The position numbers were made by a program, and so were the translations under genes. Under the pieces are notes generated by a model, which did no database searches, was not told the origin of the DNA, and saw only the letters and a list, made by a program, of their open reading frames with translations. A stretch of 64,000 bases of DNA from Chloroflexota bacterium (GTDB lineage Bacteria; Chloroflexota; Dehalococcoidia; GIF9; UBA5629): contig VGOP01000005.1 in assembly GCA_016875875.1 (NCBI GenBank), positions 90,354-154,353 of the forward strand. The letters run 5' to 3'. Positions 1 through 8,498 of this stretch are shown in pieces. Numbering within the stretch: the first letter of the stretch is position 1; every line of letters begins with the position of its first letter.

Positions 1-726
1 TGTGAAGAAAAAGTGGCTGCTATTGAAATCTCAGGTGCACCTTTGGATAGGTACCTGGGCGTGGATGCTGTTAACCGGGCGAAGAAAGCAGGCGTCAAAT
101 TGATACATAAACTCGGTTCGGTGAGGCATGCCAGGCATGCTGAGGAAGCTGGCTACGATGCTGTCATCGCAGCCGGTTTTGAGGAGGGGGGACACCCTTT
201 GAATGATGATGTGACCACAATGCTGCTCACGCCGCGGATTTCTGAGTCGGTTAAGATACCAGTTATTACTGCTGGGGGCATTGCTGATGGCAGAAGCTTG
301 GCTGCCGCCCTGGTTCTTGGAGCGGAAGGCGTCATGATGGCTTCACGGTTTATGGCTACAACCGAATGTTCGGCGCATCCCAAGATAAAAGAAGAACTCA
401 TCCGCCGCCAGGAGAATGATACTACTCTCATATGTGGGACAATTGATTTGCAGATGCGAGCCCTGAAGAATGAGCTGGTCTATAAGGTGCTTGAGGTAGA
501 GGGGCGGCGTGGGGGGCTGGAAGAAATAATACCCCTGATATCCGGTGAGCGCTCCGAGAAGGCTTGGAACAATGGCGATGTGGACGGGGCTCCGTTTGCT
601 GTGGGCCAATCCATAGGTCTAATCAAAGAAGTTGTTAGTTGCCAGGAATTGCTGGAGAAAATGGTGCGGGACGCTGAGACATTGCTGGCTAATATACAGC
701 GGCGACTTGGAGGGGCACATAGTTAG
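1..726 (+). CDS. Nitronate monooxygenase-family flavin oxidoreductase, 5' truncated by window edge
   Basis: The open frame runs in from the first base (C-E-E-K-V...), so the true start lies outside the window; the GTG at 13 is internal. About 241 residues are visible of a family usually 310-360 long. The visible part is the C-terminal half of an FMN-binding TIM barrel: a GYDAVIAAGFEEGGH segment, then ITAGGIADGRSLAAALVLGAEGVMMASRFMA split across the phosphate-binding strands, both typical of the 2-nitropropane dioxygenase/NMO family. Members oxidise nitronates or act as FMN-dependent reductases, and the substrate cannot be read from sequence. It lies tail to tail with a paralogue at 770-1825, 43 bases apart, and another paralogue is at 29402-30361. 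Family assignment is secure; the exact activity is not. Confidence 0.85.
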   Translation, partial: CEEKVAAIEISGAPLDRYLGVDAVNRAKKAGVKLIHKLGSVRHARHAEEAGYDAVIAAGFEEGGHPLNDDVTTMLLTPRISESVKIPVITAGGIADGRSLAAALVLGAEGVMMASRFMATTECSAHPKIKEELIRRQENDTTLICGTIDLQMRALKNELVYKVLEVEGRRGGLEEIIPLISGERSEKAWNNGDVDGAPFAVGQSIGLIKEVVSCQELLEKMVRDAETLLANIQRRLGGAHS

Positions 727-769
727 AATCCCCTAAATTTATGCCCCTTCTTTTTAGAATGTAGCATTT

Positions 770-1825
770 CTATGATTTCACCAGCTTCTTTCTTGTTGTT
801 TCTAGCGTCTCTTCAGCCTCGGCTATTACGCGGTCGATAATCTCCTTAACACTGGGCAAGTCGCCGATACCACCACAACATTCTCCAGCAAACAAAATCC
901 CTTCCTTTTCATCACCCTCGTATATTGCCTTCATATGTCTTCTGGCACCGGCAGCTTGACGGGCTTGCACCCAAAGTGGTGACCCTTCTTCGGCTCGCAT
1001 CATTTGGAAGCTGAGCCCCATGAATTGCCAGAATGAAAGTCCAAGCAATTGTTTTACTTCGCTAGCCCCCTTAAGTGCTTCCATTAGAGGGAACCCGCTT
1101 TTCATCATTGCTTCAGTTGTTTTGGTTTTTAGTGCTCTTCCAGGCATGCCATCGAAATGGTCGCTATATAGTGTGTCCTGTTCAGTAGCCTGCAGGCAGA
1201 GCTTCTTAAAATTATCATGGACTCGGCTCTCTTTAGAGAGCATGAACCTGGTGCCCATGGATATACCGTCAGCCCCTAATGCTAAAGCTGCTGCAAGCCC
1301 CCTGCCGTTGTAAAAACCGCCGGCTGCTATAAGGGGGACTTTTATGTGGCTGGAGACAAGAGGTATTAACACCATTGAGGTAGCATTAGCTCCATGAGCT
1401 GCTGCCTCTTGGCCGGTGATTACAACGGCGTCACAACCTAATTCTGCTGCTCGGACTGCATGCCTGGCAATTGCTGTTGTCCCTAAAACCTTGCCCCCAT
1501 AGCTGTGGACTTGCTCGATGAACCAGGGCTTTCCCAGGGAGTAGTTTATCACGGGCACCTTTTCCTCTATGGCTACCTGTATGTTTTCCTTAGCCCCGGG
1601 ACCTATCAGGATTTGGTTTACACCAAATGGCTTATCGGTAAGTTTTCTAATCTGTTTTATGTTTTTTCGCGTCTCGTCGGGAGTGGAGGCGGCGGTAGCA
1701 AAAATACCTAGACCACCGGCATTACAGACGGCGGCTACCAGCTCAGGCTCAGTAATCCAGTTCATGCCTGCAAGCATGATGGGGTGCTTTATTCCAAATA
1801 GCTCAGTCATGCGTGTCTTAAACAT
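770..1825 (-). CDS. Nitronate monooxygenase-family FMN oxidoreductase
   Basis: A 351-residue soluble protein of full family length. The N-terminus reads MTELFGIKHPIMLAGM, the usual opening of NMO/enoyl-ACP-reductase-II-like TIM barrels. Further on come GVNQIL, GCDAVVITGQEAAAHG and IAAGGFYNGRGLAAALALGADG with GTRF, the FMN phosphate-binding region. The start is supported by a strong AGGAGG ribosome site about eight bases before the ATG. Downstream it converges on another family member (1-726), and upstream it shares a 116-base divergent region with the antiporter gene at 1942. Family members either oxidise alkyl nitronates or reduce quinones and enoyl groups; which applies here is unknown. The catalytic His of class I NMOs may correspond to the QEAAAHG histidine. 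Confidence 0.88.
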   Translation of the reverse strand: MFKTRMTELFGIKHPIMLAGMNWITEPELVAAVCNAGGLGIFATAASTPDETRKNIKQIRKLTDKPFGVNQILIGPGAKENIQVAIEEKVPVINYSLGKPWFIEQVHSYGGKVLGTTAIARHAVRAAELGCDAVVITGQEAAAHGANATSMVLIPLVSSHIKVPLIAAGGFYNGRGLAAALALGADGISMGTRFMLSKESRVHDNFKKLCLQATEQDTLYSDHFDGMPGRALKTKTTEAMMKSGFPLMEALKGASEVKQLLGLSFWQFMGLSFQMMRAEEGSPLWVQARQAAGARRHMKAIYEGDEKEGILFAGECCGGIGDLPSVKEIIDRVIAEAEETLETTRKKLVKS

Positions 1826-1941
1826 CGTGGTCTCCTCCTTTTGTTGTTTAGTTTAATAAGGCTTGGGGGTCTCTGGAGCTTATCAGTTGCAGATTTTGGC
1901 TAATTTGCCTCATGTGTTAGAATTGGATTTGAATCAGTGGG

Positions 1942-3681
1942 ATGCAAGCGATTATGACAGGATTCGACCCTATTGTCAACGTTGCTATTGTCTTAGCGGC
2001 GGCTTTGGTCGGTGGCATGGTAGCTCATCGGCTGAGGCAGCCAGTAATCTTGGGCTATCTACTCGTGGGCATTGCTATTGGCCCTTATGGTTTCGGGATA
2101 GTTAGAGACGTGGAGTTGATTGAGACTCTAGCTACCATAGGCGTGGCTTTGCTGATGTTTGCAGTAGGGTTGGAGATATCCTATAGTCAGCTGCGAGAGG
2201 TAGGCAAGGTCGGTATTTGGGGTGGTATAGCCCAGATTTTAGCCACCTTTGCTCTTGGTCTGGTGGCTGGGAAGCTCCTATTCCAGTGGACTGTATCAGA
2301 TGCTGCTTTCTTTGGTCTTCTTATCTCGCTGAGCAGCACCATGGTTTGCCTCAAAATACTCATGGAGCGGGGTGAATTAGATTCAGTACATGGGCGAATT
2401 ATGGTAGCAATTCTCATTGTTCAGGATTTAAGTGTTGTATTTATGATGGTCGTGGTGCCTGTATTTGGTGCCACGCCACAAGTCTTATTGTCTAGCCTCG
2501 CAATTGCTCTTGGCAAGGCAGTTCTTTTCTTGGGGGTAGCTGTTATTTTGGGAATTTGGGTGCTTCCCTGGTTGTTGGGGACGGTGGCAGGTATAAGGTC
2601 TCGCGAACTTTTCTTGCTAACTGTTCTCATTCTGTGTTTCGGAACAGCTTTTGGAACCTACATTTTCGGGTTGTCTATCGCCTTTGGTGCCTTTGTCGTC
2701 GGCTTGCTACTTAAACAATCTAGATTCGCTCACCAGGCTTTGGCTGAGGTTACCCCTTTGCGGGATGTGTTCGCTACCCTTTTCTTTGTGTCCCTTGGTA
2801 TGCTCCTCAGTCCCAAGTTTGTGGTGGAGCATTGGTCTGCAGTGGTGTTAACTGTGGTACTTATAATTGCTCTTAAATTTGCAATCTGTTTTAGCATCGC
2901 CAGGCTCTTTGGCTACGGTGGGCGGACGGCTTTGTTTGTTGGTATTGGTCTGGTTCAGATTGGGGAATTCAGCTTTATTCTAGCTCGGGCTGGAATAAGT
3001 TCGGGGATAATATCTGACTACTTCTATTCGGTAGTTATAGCCAGCACTATTATTACTATGTTGCTTACCCCATTGCTAATCGGTTTCGTTTCGGTACTAT
3101 ATCGCAAATTGGCTAGAACTCCAGACCCAGGGGAATTGTTGGCTGGTGATGTTCTTCCTGCAGCTGGGGCAGAATCGAAGCGGCCTTTTACGAAGGTAGT
3201 GATATGTGGGTATGGTCGCGTGGGACGAAATATTGCTCAGAGTTTGAATGAACTCGAAATACCCTATCTGGTGATTGAAATGGACCCCGAGCTTATTTCT
3301 GAGTTACATCGTAGAGACGAGGCCTCTATCTATGGGGACGCTAGCAATGTTCACGTACTTGCTTTGGCTGGACTGGATAAAGCTAAAGTTATGGTCGTTA
3401 CATATCCTGACCCTTTAGTAGTGGTGGCTACGGTAAAAAATGCCCTGAGGATTAATCCTAAACTTGAAGTGGTTGCTCGTGTACATAGGAAGAGAGAATC
3501 AGAAGTGCTTGAGAGTTTGGGGGTTTCGGATTTGGTAAGCCCGGAATATGAAGCTAGTTTTGAATTCGTGCGCCGCACTCTGTCCCGTATTGGCTGGAGT
3601 AAAGCCGGGATTCAACAAACAATAAGCAAATTGAGACATCGCGAAGAGGAAATTGAATCCAGGGTGCGTGAGGAGGGATGA
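1942..3681 (+). CDS. CPA2-family cation:proton antiporter with C-terminal TrkA-N domain (KefB-like)
   Basis: 579 residues. The first ~390 form about twelve hydrophobic helices with a GYLLVGIAIGPYG segment and a VGLEISYSQLR loop typical of Na+/H+ and K+/H+ exchangers of the CPA2/KefB type. After a short linker, a cytosolic Rossmann domain begins (KVVICGYGRVGRNIAQSL), the NAD-binding TrkA-N/RCK module that gates K+ flux. It probably exports K+ or Na+ in exchange for protons under ligand control. No strong ribosome site precedes the ATG at 1942; an in-frame ATG at 1954 is equally possible. It converges on a second RCK-containing K+ protein at 3744-4790, suggesting a shared potassium theme. There is no KefF/KefG partner nearby. 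Confidence 0.88.
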   Translation: MQAIMTGFDPIVNVAIVLAAALVGGMVAHRLRQPVILGYLLVGIAIGPYGFGIVRDVELIETLATIGVALLMFAVGLEISYSQLREVGKVGIWGGIAQILATFALGLVAGKLLFQWTVSDAAFFGLLISLSSTMVCLKILMERGELDSVHGRIMVAILIVQDLSVVFMMVVVPVFGATPQVLLSSLAIALGKAVLFLGVAVILGIWVLPWLLGTVAGIRSRELFLLTVLILCFGTAFGTYIFGLSIAFGAFVVGLLLKQSRFAHQALAEVTPLRDVFATLFFVSLGMLLSPKFVVEHWSAVVLTVVLIIALKFAICFSIARLFGYGGRTALFVGIGLVQIGEFSFILARAGISSGIISDYFYSVVIASTIITMLLTPLLIGFVSVLYRKLARTPDPGELLAGDVLPAAGAESKRPFTKVVICGYGRVGRNIAQSLNELEIPYLVIEMDPELISELHRRDEASIYGDASNVHVLALAGLDKAKVMVVTYPDPLVVVATVKNALRINPKLEVVARVHRKRESEVLESLGVSDLVSPEYEASFEFVRRTLSRIGWSKAGIQQTISKLRHREEEIESRVREEG

Positions 3682-3743
3682 CCAGTGGGAATCCGTGCGT
3701 ACTTCGGTCGCTCTTTACAAAGGTGCGGGAAGAGGCTTTTTTT

Positions 3744-4790
3744 CTAGCCAGTTCGCGTCTTACTGCCAGATTTTGTTGCGACTTTGCTTGGCTGGCAACA
3801 TCCCTCTATGGCTCGCAATTGCTCGATAGTGCCAAAGGCAGTCAGGCTACTGGCCTGCGTGACAGTTGTATTCGGACTCGGGTTAGGAACTAATGCCCCG
3901 TCCCTCTTTTTCAGAGCTAAAATTCTTACTCCTGGGAAGCGCTCCTCTATTTCTTTTATTGTAGAGCCAACTAATGGCGATTCTTCCCCCGTTTCTATCT
4001 CTTCTACAAGCAGTTGTTTCTCTCGGCCGAATAAGACTGTCTCGATAAATTCTACGGCTTGTGGGCGTAAGGCTAGCCTGGCCATTCGTGCTCCGCCGAT
4101 GATTTCTGGAGCTACCACACGGTGGGCACCGGCTTGCTGCAATTTTCTCTCGGCATCTTCATTATTAGCTCGGGCGACTATGGGTAACGTAGCATTTAGT
4201 TCTTGGGCAGCAAGGGTGGTATAAATAATATCGGCGTCATCGCCCAGGGCTATAATTATACCTCTGGCACTGTCTATCCTTGCCTGTCTCAGCGATTCAT
4301 CCTTAGTGGCATCACCGTGAATGGTTAGATAGCCTGCTTGCTGTGCCCTGTTGACGGCCTCCCTGTCTCGTTCGATAACTACAAATTTAGCTTCTTGTTG
4401 TTTGAGTATATTGGCAATTGCTTGCCCAACTCGCCCATAACCGCAAAGGATGAAGTGGTTATTCAGTCTTCTGATTTTGGCTTCCATACGTCGCCTCCCT
4501 ATTCTGATTCCGAATTCTCCCTCGAGCATGTATTGCACCAGGGTGGTTAGGATATAAAAGGCAGTGCCAACACCAGTTAGAATGAGGATAATGCTGAAGA
4601 TTCGACCGGCTGTTGACAGTGGGTGGACTTCGGTATAACCCACAGTGGTTATGGTTGTTATGGTCATATACAGGGAATCCATGAAAGACCAGCCTTCAAT
4701 AGTCCTGTAGCCGATGGTGCCAGCGAATATGACGAGTAACAGCAGGCCTATGCCTCCGGCTAGATTCTGTAGGGGATTTGATAATTTCAT
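3744..4790 (-). CDS. Two-TM potassium channel with RCK (TrkA-N/TrkA-C) domains
   Basis: 348 residues. Two membrane helices (about 10-30 and 60-90) flank a pore loop whose filter reads TVGYTE at residues 49-54, the K+ selectivity signature. The cytosolic part starts at about 110 with ILCGYGRVGQAIANIL, a TrkA-N Rossmann fold, followed by a TrkA-C-like domain near 260-330 (SPLVGSTIKEIEERFPG). This is the MthK-like layout of prokaryotic ligand-gated K+ channels. There is no good ribosome site before the ATG. It is convergent with the KefB-like antiporter, with 62 bases between stops. It probably provides K+ conductance controlled by nucleotide or divalent-cation binding; the ligand is unknown. 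Confidence 0.9.
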   Translation of the reverse strand: MKLSNPLQNLAGGIGLLLLVIFAGTIGYRTIEGWSFMDSLYMTITTITTVGYTEVHPLSTAGRIFSIILILTGVGTAFYILTTLVQYMLEGEFGIRIGRRRMEAKIRRLNNHFILCGYGRVGQAIANILKQQEAKFVVIERDREAVNRAQQAGYLTIHGDATKDESLRQARIDSARGIIIALGDDADIIYTTLAAQELNATLPIVARANNEDAERKLQQAGAHRVVAPEIIGGARMARLALRPQAVEFIETVLFGREKQLLVEEIETGEESPLVGSTIKEIEERFPGVRILALKKRDGALVPNPSPNTTVTQASSLTAFGTIEQLRAIEGCCQPSKVATKSGSKTRTG

Positions 4791-4836
4791 CTTAATGCGT
4801 ATATAGAGAATGAAAAGAGCAATTTATAGAGTTTTA

Positions 4837-5784
4837 TTACAGGGAATCGAGCATACCCTCTATCTCTTCGGAACTCTCGGATGCATTATCCTTTATAGCT
4901 CTGATGATGCCGTTGCCATCAATGAGAAAGGTTGTGGGGGCACCGCGCTTGTACTCCGCGCATATCTTACCATCTGTGTCAAGCAGCATAGGGAATGTAA
5001 GTCGCAGACCATCGACTATACTTTGCACAGTCTGGCTGCTTTCCCCGCAATTTATAGCGAGTATAATTAGCCCCTCGTTCGTTTGCTCATCAAACACTAT
5101 TTGGAAGTAAGGCATTTCATCGACACAGGCAGCGCATGAACTCACCCATAAATTTAACAACACAGTTTTACCTCGGAAGTTGCTTAGGGTAATGCTTCGA
5201 CCATCGAGGGTTTGCAGGGTGAAATCAGGGGCGAGCTTGCCGATTTCGGGCCCCGCTTCAACTTTGGGAGTCAGTGTTAGGGATGGGAACACCTGTGCGA
5301 GTGCGCTTTCTATTGCCTCTCGGCTCTTGAAGGAGCCAATCTGGTATGCTTTCACGATGCCCTCAGAATCAATCAGGAAGGTCATCGGGACACCAGGGAG
5401 CCCGTAGGTTTTGGCAACTCTTCCTTTGCCGTCGAGCAGTACGGGGAGAGTAAGTCCGTGACTTTCGATGAACTCCTGAATACGTGTGGCTCTGTCACCC
5501 ACATTGACGGTTAACATCGCTATCTCTTCGGTTTGATACTCGGCGTAGAGTGCTTGCATATGAGGCATTTGGAACTCACAGGCCGGGCAATCAATCTTCC
5601 AGAAGGTGAGCATTACCGGCTTACCGCGAAAGTCACTTAGGCTTACAGTGTCACCATTAACAGATTTCAAGGTGAAGTCAGGGGCATAAGGTACTTTATC
5701 AGATCTGGCACAGGACACAACCGACCCTATCAGAAGAAGTGCTAATCCCGTGACTAGAATCAGATGCCATTTATGTCTCTTCAC
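4837..5784 (-). CDS. Lipoprotein with two tandem TlpA/ResA-like redoxin domains
   Basis: GTG start at 5784 chosen because GAGGAG lies six bases upstream and because it places a basic-hydrophobic lipoprotein signal at the N-terminus (VKRHKW, then LVTGLALLLIGSVVSC). The open frame runs on upstream to 5928, but that part looks non-native. 315 residues result. Domain 1 (about 30-165) has CPAC in FWKIDCPACEFQMP; domain 2 (about 185-310) has CAAC in LWVSSCAACVDEMP. Each has the TFLID..GI strand of TlpA-like proteins. It is likely an extracytoplasmic thiol-disulfide oxidoreductase anchored to the membrane and reduced by CcdA (8499-9197). Two active thioredoxin folds in one lipoprotein are uncommon. 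It is the last gene of the cluster. Confidence 0.85.
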   Translation of the reverse strand: MKRHKWHLILVTGLALLLIGSVVSCARSDKVPYAPDFTLKSVNGDTVSLSDFRGKPVMLTFWKIDCPACEFQMPHMQALYAEYQTEEIAMLTVNVGDRATRIQEFIESHGLTLPVLLDGKGRVAKTYGLPGVPMTFLIDSEGIVKAYQIGSFKSREAIESALAQVFPSLTLTPKVEAGPEIGKLAPDFTLQTLDGRSITLSNFRGKTVLLNLWVSSCAACVDEMPYFQIVFDEQTNEGLIILAINCGESSQTVQSIVDGLRLTFPMLLDTDGKICAEYKRGAPTTFLIDGNGIIRAIKDNASESSEEIEGMLDSL

Positions 5785-5931
5785 GTGAATCTCCTCTTGT
5801 GTTCTAGGGTATTTTATATGACGGACTGGAGCCATTGCAATTGTGGCTGGTAAATCGGACTCATGCATTCTCTCGCCTTGGGTGGTGTTCAGGTGGGGGC
5901 TAAAGGTGCAAAAAGCTGCTGGATTCAATCA

Positions 5932-6087
5932 TTATGACAAATCATAATTAGAGGACTTGAGTATGGCTTCTATTTCGCATGGACTCATAAAGCGCCCTTC
6001 TTTTATTTCCTTAATAATACCATCAGCGTTGATGAAAAGGTCGCGGGAAAAGAGGATATCTGGTAGGTCTCGCTGACTGCGTATGTG
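5932..6087 (-). pseudogene. Vestigial C-terminal fragment of a TlpA-like redoxin
   Basis: Directly after the TAA stop of the gene at 6088-7743, and in the same frame, 51 codons remain open to a TAA at 5934-5932. They read ...RDLFINADGIIKEIKEG, then FMSPCEIEAILKSS. This matches the end of the neighbouring redoxins (FLIDAEGIIRYKKIGPF, then SQEEIEDILKSL). There is no start codon with a ribosome site and no room for the CXXC half, so it is read as a remnant of a lost cluster member rather than a gene. Translation could reach it only by readthrough of the preceding stop. Confidence 0.7.
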
Positions 6088-7743
6088 TTACGGTGACGAT
6101 TGAAGAGATTCGAGTTTACTTTCTATCTGCATGTCTGTTTTGAAGGGGACATCTTGTCTTAGCTTGATAATACCTTGGGCATCAATGAAGAAAGTGGAGG
6201 GATTGGAACTGGGAGACACCTTGTATTTGGAAGCTACCTCTCCTTCTTGATCAAGCAGTACGGGGAATGTTAATCCTTTGTCTTCGACAAAGCTTTGCAC
6301 CTGTGCAGGAGGTTGTTTCCAGTTGATGGCCAGTAGTATGAGTTCTTCGCCCGTCCATTTTTCATAGAATGCCTGTATGACGGGCATTTCATTTCGAGAG
6401 GTTTGACTGTCTGTCCAGAACTTGAGCATCACAGTCTTCCCCCGGAACTCACTTAAGCTCACTGCTTTTCCGTCAAGATCCTGCAGGGTGAAATCAGGAG
6501 CGCGCTTGCCCACTTCGGGGCCCACCTCGGCGGCGGCTGACACAGTGCTACGAGTAGTAAAAGTCTGGTCTTGAAATGCCGCTTCCGTTCCGCTAGCGTC
6601 TTTTGATTTGACTTTGAAGTGATATGTGGTGCTTGGTATTAGCCCTGCTAATGTGGTGCTATGGCTAGTGGTTAATTGCTGGTCGAGTGTTGTGGTTGAG
6701 CCGTAGGCATTTGTTGTGCCGTATTCCACCTGGCTGGTGGCAGCTTTGTCAGTCGTCCAGCTTATGGTGGCGCTTATGTCAGTGATGTTGGATGCTTTGA
6801 TTCCTGAAATTGCTGGTGGAGTTGTAGTGGCTTGCGCTAAAGTCGTGAAATCTCCTTCGGAGATCGCTTGATTCTCCTTGGCGTCGGTTGATGTTGCAGT
6901 GAAGTGATAGGTCGTACTGAGCTTGAGGTTGCTTATAGTTACGGAGTGGTCAGTAACTAAATTTTCATCAACCTCTGTCCAGGTGCAGCCACCTTCTGGA
7001 TCGCATACCATTACTTGGCTGGTAGATGGCTCATCTGTTTGCCAGGTTATGACGGCGTTTGTCTCGGTTATATTTGAAACATTAACCTCTGAGATTGCAG
7101 GTGGTGTGGTATCTTTAGGGCCAATAGGCAACCAGTTTGGCCACTGGATCCCAACAGCGAATTCTTGAATGGCGTTAAGTGGACTTTCAAGCCAGCCGGC
7201 TGCGAAGGCAGAGAAGCCTAGAAGGCCGATAACGGCGATAATGAGGATAGCCACTAGAGCTGGAGGGAACCGCCTCACTCGTATTGGGGCGGTGTCCACA
7301 AATGTTTTTCGAGTGCTTACTGATGGTTCTTGTGCACTCACATAAGGCATAGCACCGGGTGAGTCAGAGACTCCCGGTGGTTGGCCACCTGTTCCATATT
7401 GCTGGGGTGGCATGGGTTGTTGGATTGGTGTTCCAGGTATGGCACTTGGTGTCGGAGCTGATGGAGTCGGAGGATATGACGGCGGTTGTATAGGCTGTGG
7501 TCCTATTATGCCACCTTGTGATGCACTAAACGGTCTGGGAGATGGAGGTGGTGTTAGTGGCCGATGTTCTACCATTCCAGGCGGTGACGACCCCAGAAGG
7601 TAATTGCATCTTGGGCATTTTGTGCCTCCCTGTGGTATAAGCGTGCTGCAGATGGGACAGAATGTCGCACCACAGTTGCTGCAGTGCTTCTGACCAGACT
7701 CGATTTGCGTTCCACAATTAGGGCAGAATCTTTGCTGCTGCAC
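6088..7743 (-). CDS. Zinc-ribbon / membrane anchor / double FnIII / cysteine-less redoxin hybrid protein
   Basis: 551 residues, GTG start at 7743. Order: a double zinc ribbon (residues 7-48: CPNCG, CSNCG, CPIC, CPRC); a Pro/Gln-rich linker to about 160; one membrane helix near 165-187; two fibronectin-III-like domains (about 215-305 and 310-400, each with a W.T or WTTD.. strand and TTYHF); then a TlpA-like redoxin from about 410 (APDFTLQDLDGKAVSLSEFRG). Where its neighbours carry CXXC this one reads FWTDSQTSRNEMP, so both active cysteines are gone. Zinc ribbons would lie in the cytosol, FnIII and redoxin outside. Probably a binding or sensing protein built on a redox-dead fold; the function is unknown. 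It lies between two active TlpA lipoprotein genes. Confidence 0.8.
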   Translation of the reverse strand: MQQQRFCPNCGTQIESGQKHCSNCGATFCPICSTLIPQGGTKCPRCNYLLGSSPPGMVEHRPLTPPPSPRPFSASQGGIIGPQPIQPPSYPPTPSAPTPSAIPGTPIQQPMPPQQYGTGGQPPGVSDSPGAMPYVSAQEPSVSTRKTFVDTAPIRVRRFPPALVAILIIAVIGLLGFSAFAAGWLESPLNAIQEFAVGIQWPNWLPIGPKDTTPPAISEVNVSNITETNAVITWQTDEPSTSQVMVCDPEGGCTWTEVDENLVTDHSVTISNLKLSTTYHFTATSTDAKENQAISEGDFTTLAQATTTPPAISGIKASNITDISATISWTTDKAATSQVEYGTTNAYGSTTTLDQQLTTSHSTTLAGLIPSTTYHFKVKSKDASGTEAAFQDQTFTTRSTVSAAAEVGPEVGKRAPDFTLQDLDGKAVSLSEFRGKTVMLKFWTDSQTSRNEMPVIQAFYEKWTGEELILLAINWKQPPAQVQSFVEDKGLTFPVLLDQEGEVASKYKVSPSSNPSTFFIDAQGIIKLRQDVPFKTDMQIESKLESLQSSP

Positions 7744-7802
7744 TAGAGTACCATCCGTTGATTGCTTCGGTGCACCGACTTAAAGTCTCTGTAACTGACC
7801 TT

Positions 7803-7808
7803 ATTATA
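7803..7808 (-). promoter_or_regulatory. Candidate -10 box for the zinc-ribbon/redoxin gene
   Basis: Read on the minus strand this is TATAAT, about 60 bases before the GTG at 7743. The -35 side is weak (TAGTTT at 17-base spacing), so this is only a possible promoter. Confidence 0.3.
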
Positions 7809-7847
7809 CATCCTGGGCAAGAACGAAACTAGGACATTTTTTACTAA

Positions 7848-7879
7848 TGTAGCAGCGAGGCTTTAACCTCGTCACTACA
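7848..7879. repeat. Dispersed palindromic element, copy 1
   Basis: TGTAGCAGCGAGG, loop CTTTAA, then CCTCGTCACTACA. The outer five and inner five bases of the arms pair, with three central mismatches. The same core in near-identical form is at 55777-55802. It lies 80 bases past the stop of the TlpA gene at 7961. It could be a mobile REP-like sequence or an RNA hairpin at transcript ends. Confidence 0.6.
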
Positions 7880-7960
7880 TTGAAAACAACCGTTGAAAAA
7901 CACTCTCAAAGTAGTATTTTGATGAACAGATGGCCGGGTTCAGAAGCTGCGCATAGCTGG

Positions 7961-8464
7961 CTACAGAGATTTGAGTATGTCCTCTATTTCCTCCTGACTC
8001 TGGAAAGGTCCGATCTTTTTATATCTGATGATTCCCTCTGCATCTATGAGGAAGTTTGTTGGTGGAAAGCGTGTAGCGCCATAGGCAGTGGCAACTTTGT
8101 TTTTTGGGTCAGGCAGAGCGGGGAAAGTAGTGAACTGCTTCTTTGTTATATAACCTTGCACTATTTTGGCATCGTAAATCATGTGGTAGATGTCCAATAC
8201 TATTAGCTCCCCATTTGCCTTCTGGTATGCTTCAATTAGGTATGGCATTTGCTCTTCACACTCCTTGCAGTTGACGCTGGCGAACACGACTAGTACTATC
8301 TTGCCTTGAAAATCGCTCAGGCTTGTGCTCTTGCCGTCAATGCTTTCCAGTGTGAAACCAGGAGCTTTGTCACCAATTTGGGGGACATTATCGGTACCGC
8401 AGCTAATCATTGCTAGCGATATGAAGGCAACGATCGCCAATATTATCGGTGTTTTTCGTTTCAC
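7961..8464 (-). CDS. TlpA/ResA-like thiol-disulfide oxidoreductase lipoprotein
   Basis: GTG start at 8464 taken because it gives the same VKRK-hydrophobic-C lipoprotein signal as the gene at 4837 (IILAIVAFISLAMISC) and has GGAG ten bases upstream. An ATG at 8488 would add eight residues. 167 residues: signal, then APGFTLESIDGK, the active-site CKEC in FASVNCKECEEQMP, and NFLIDAEGIIRYKK near the end. It is likely anchored outside the membrane and kept reduced by CcdA, whose gene ends 34 bases upstream. Its target is unknown; there are no cytochrome c maturation genes in the window. Confidence 0.87.
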   Translation of the reverse strand: MKRKTPIILAIVAFISLAMISCGTDNVPQIGDKAPGFTLESIDGKSTSLSDFQGKIVLVVFASVNCKECEEQMPYLIEAYQKANGELIVLDIYHMIYDAKIVQGYITKKQFTTFPALPDPKNKVATAYGATRFPPTNFLIDAEGIIRYKKIGPFQSQEEIEDILKSL

Positions 8465-8498
8465 TTGATTAGCGCTCCTTTCATTCATTGACTGGGTT

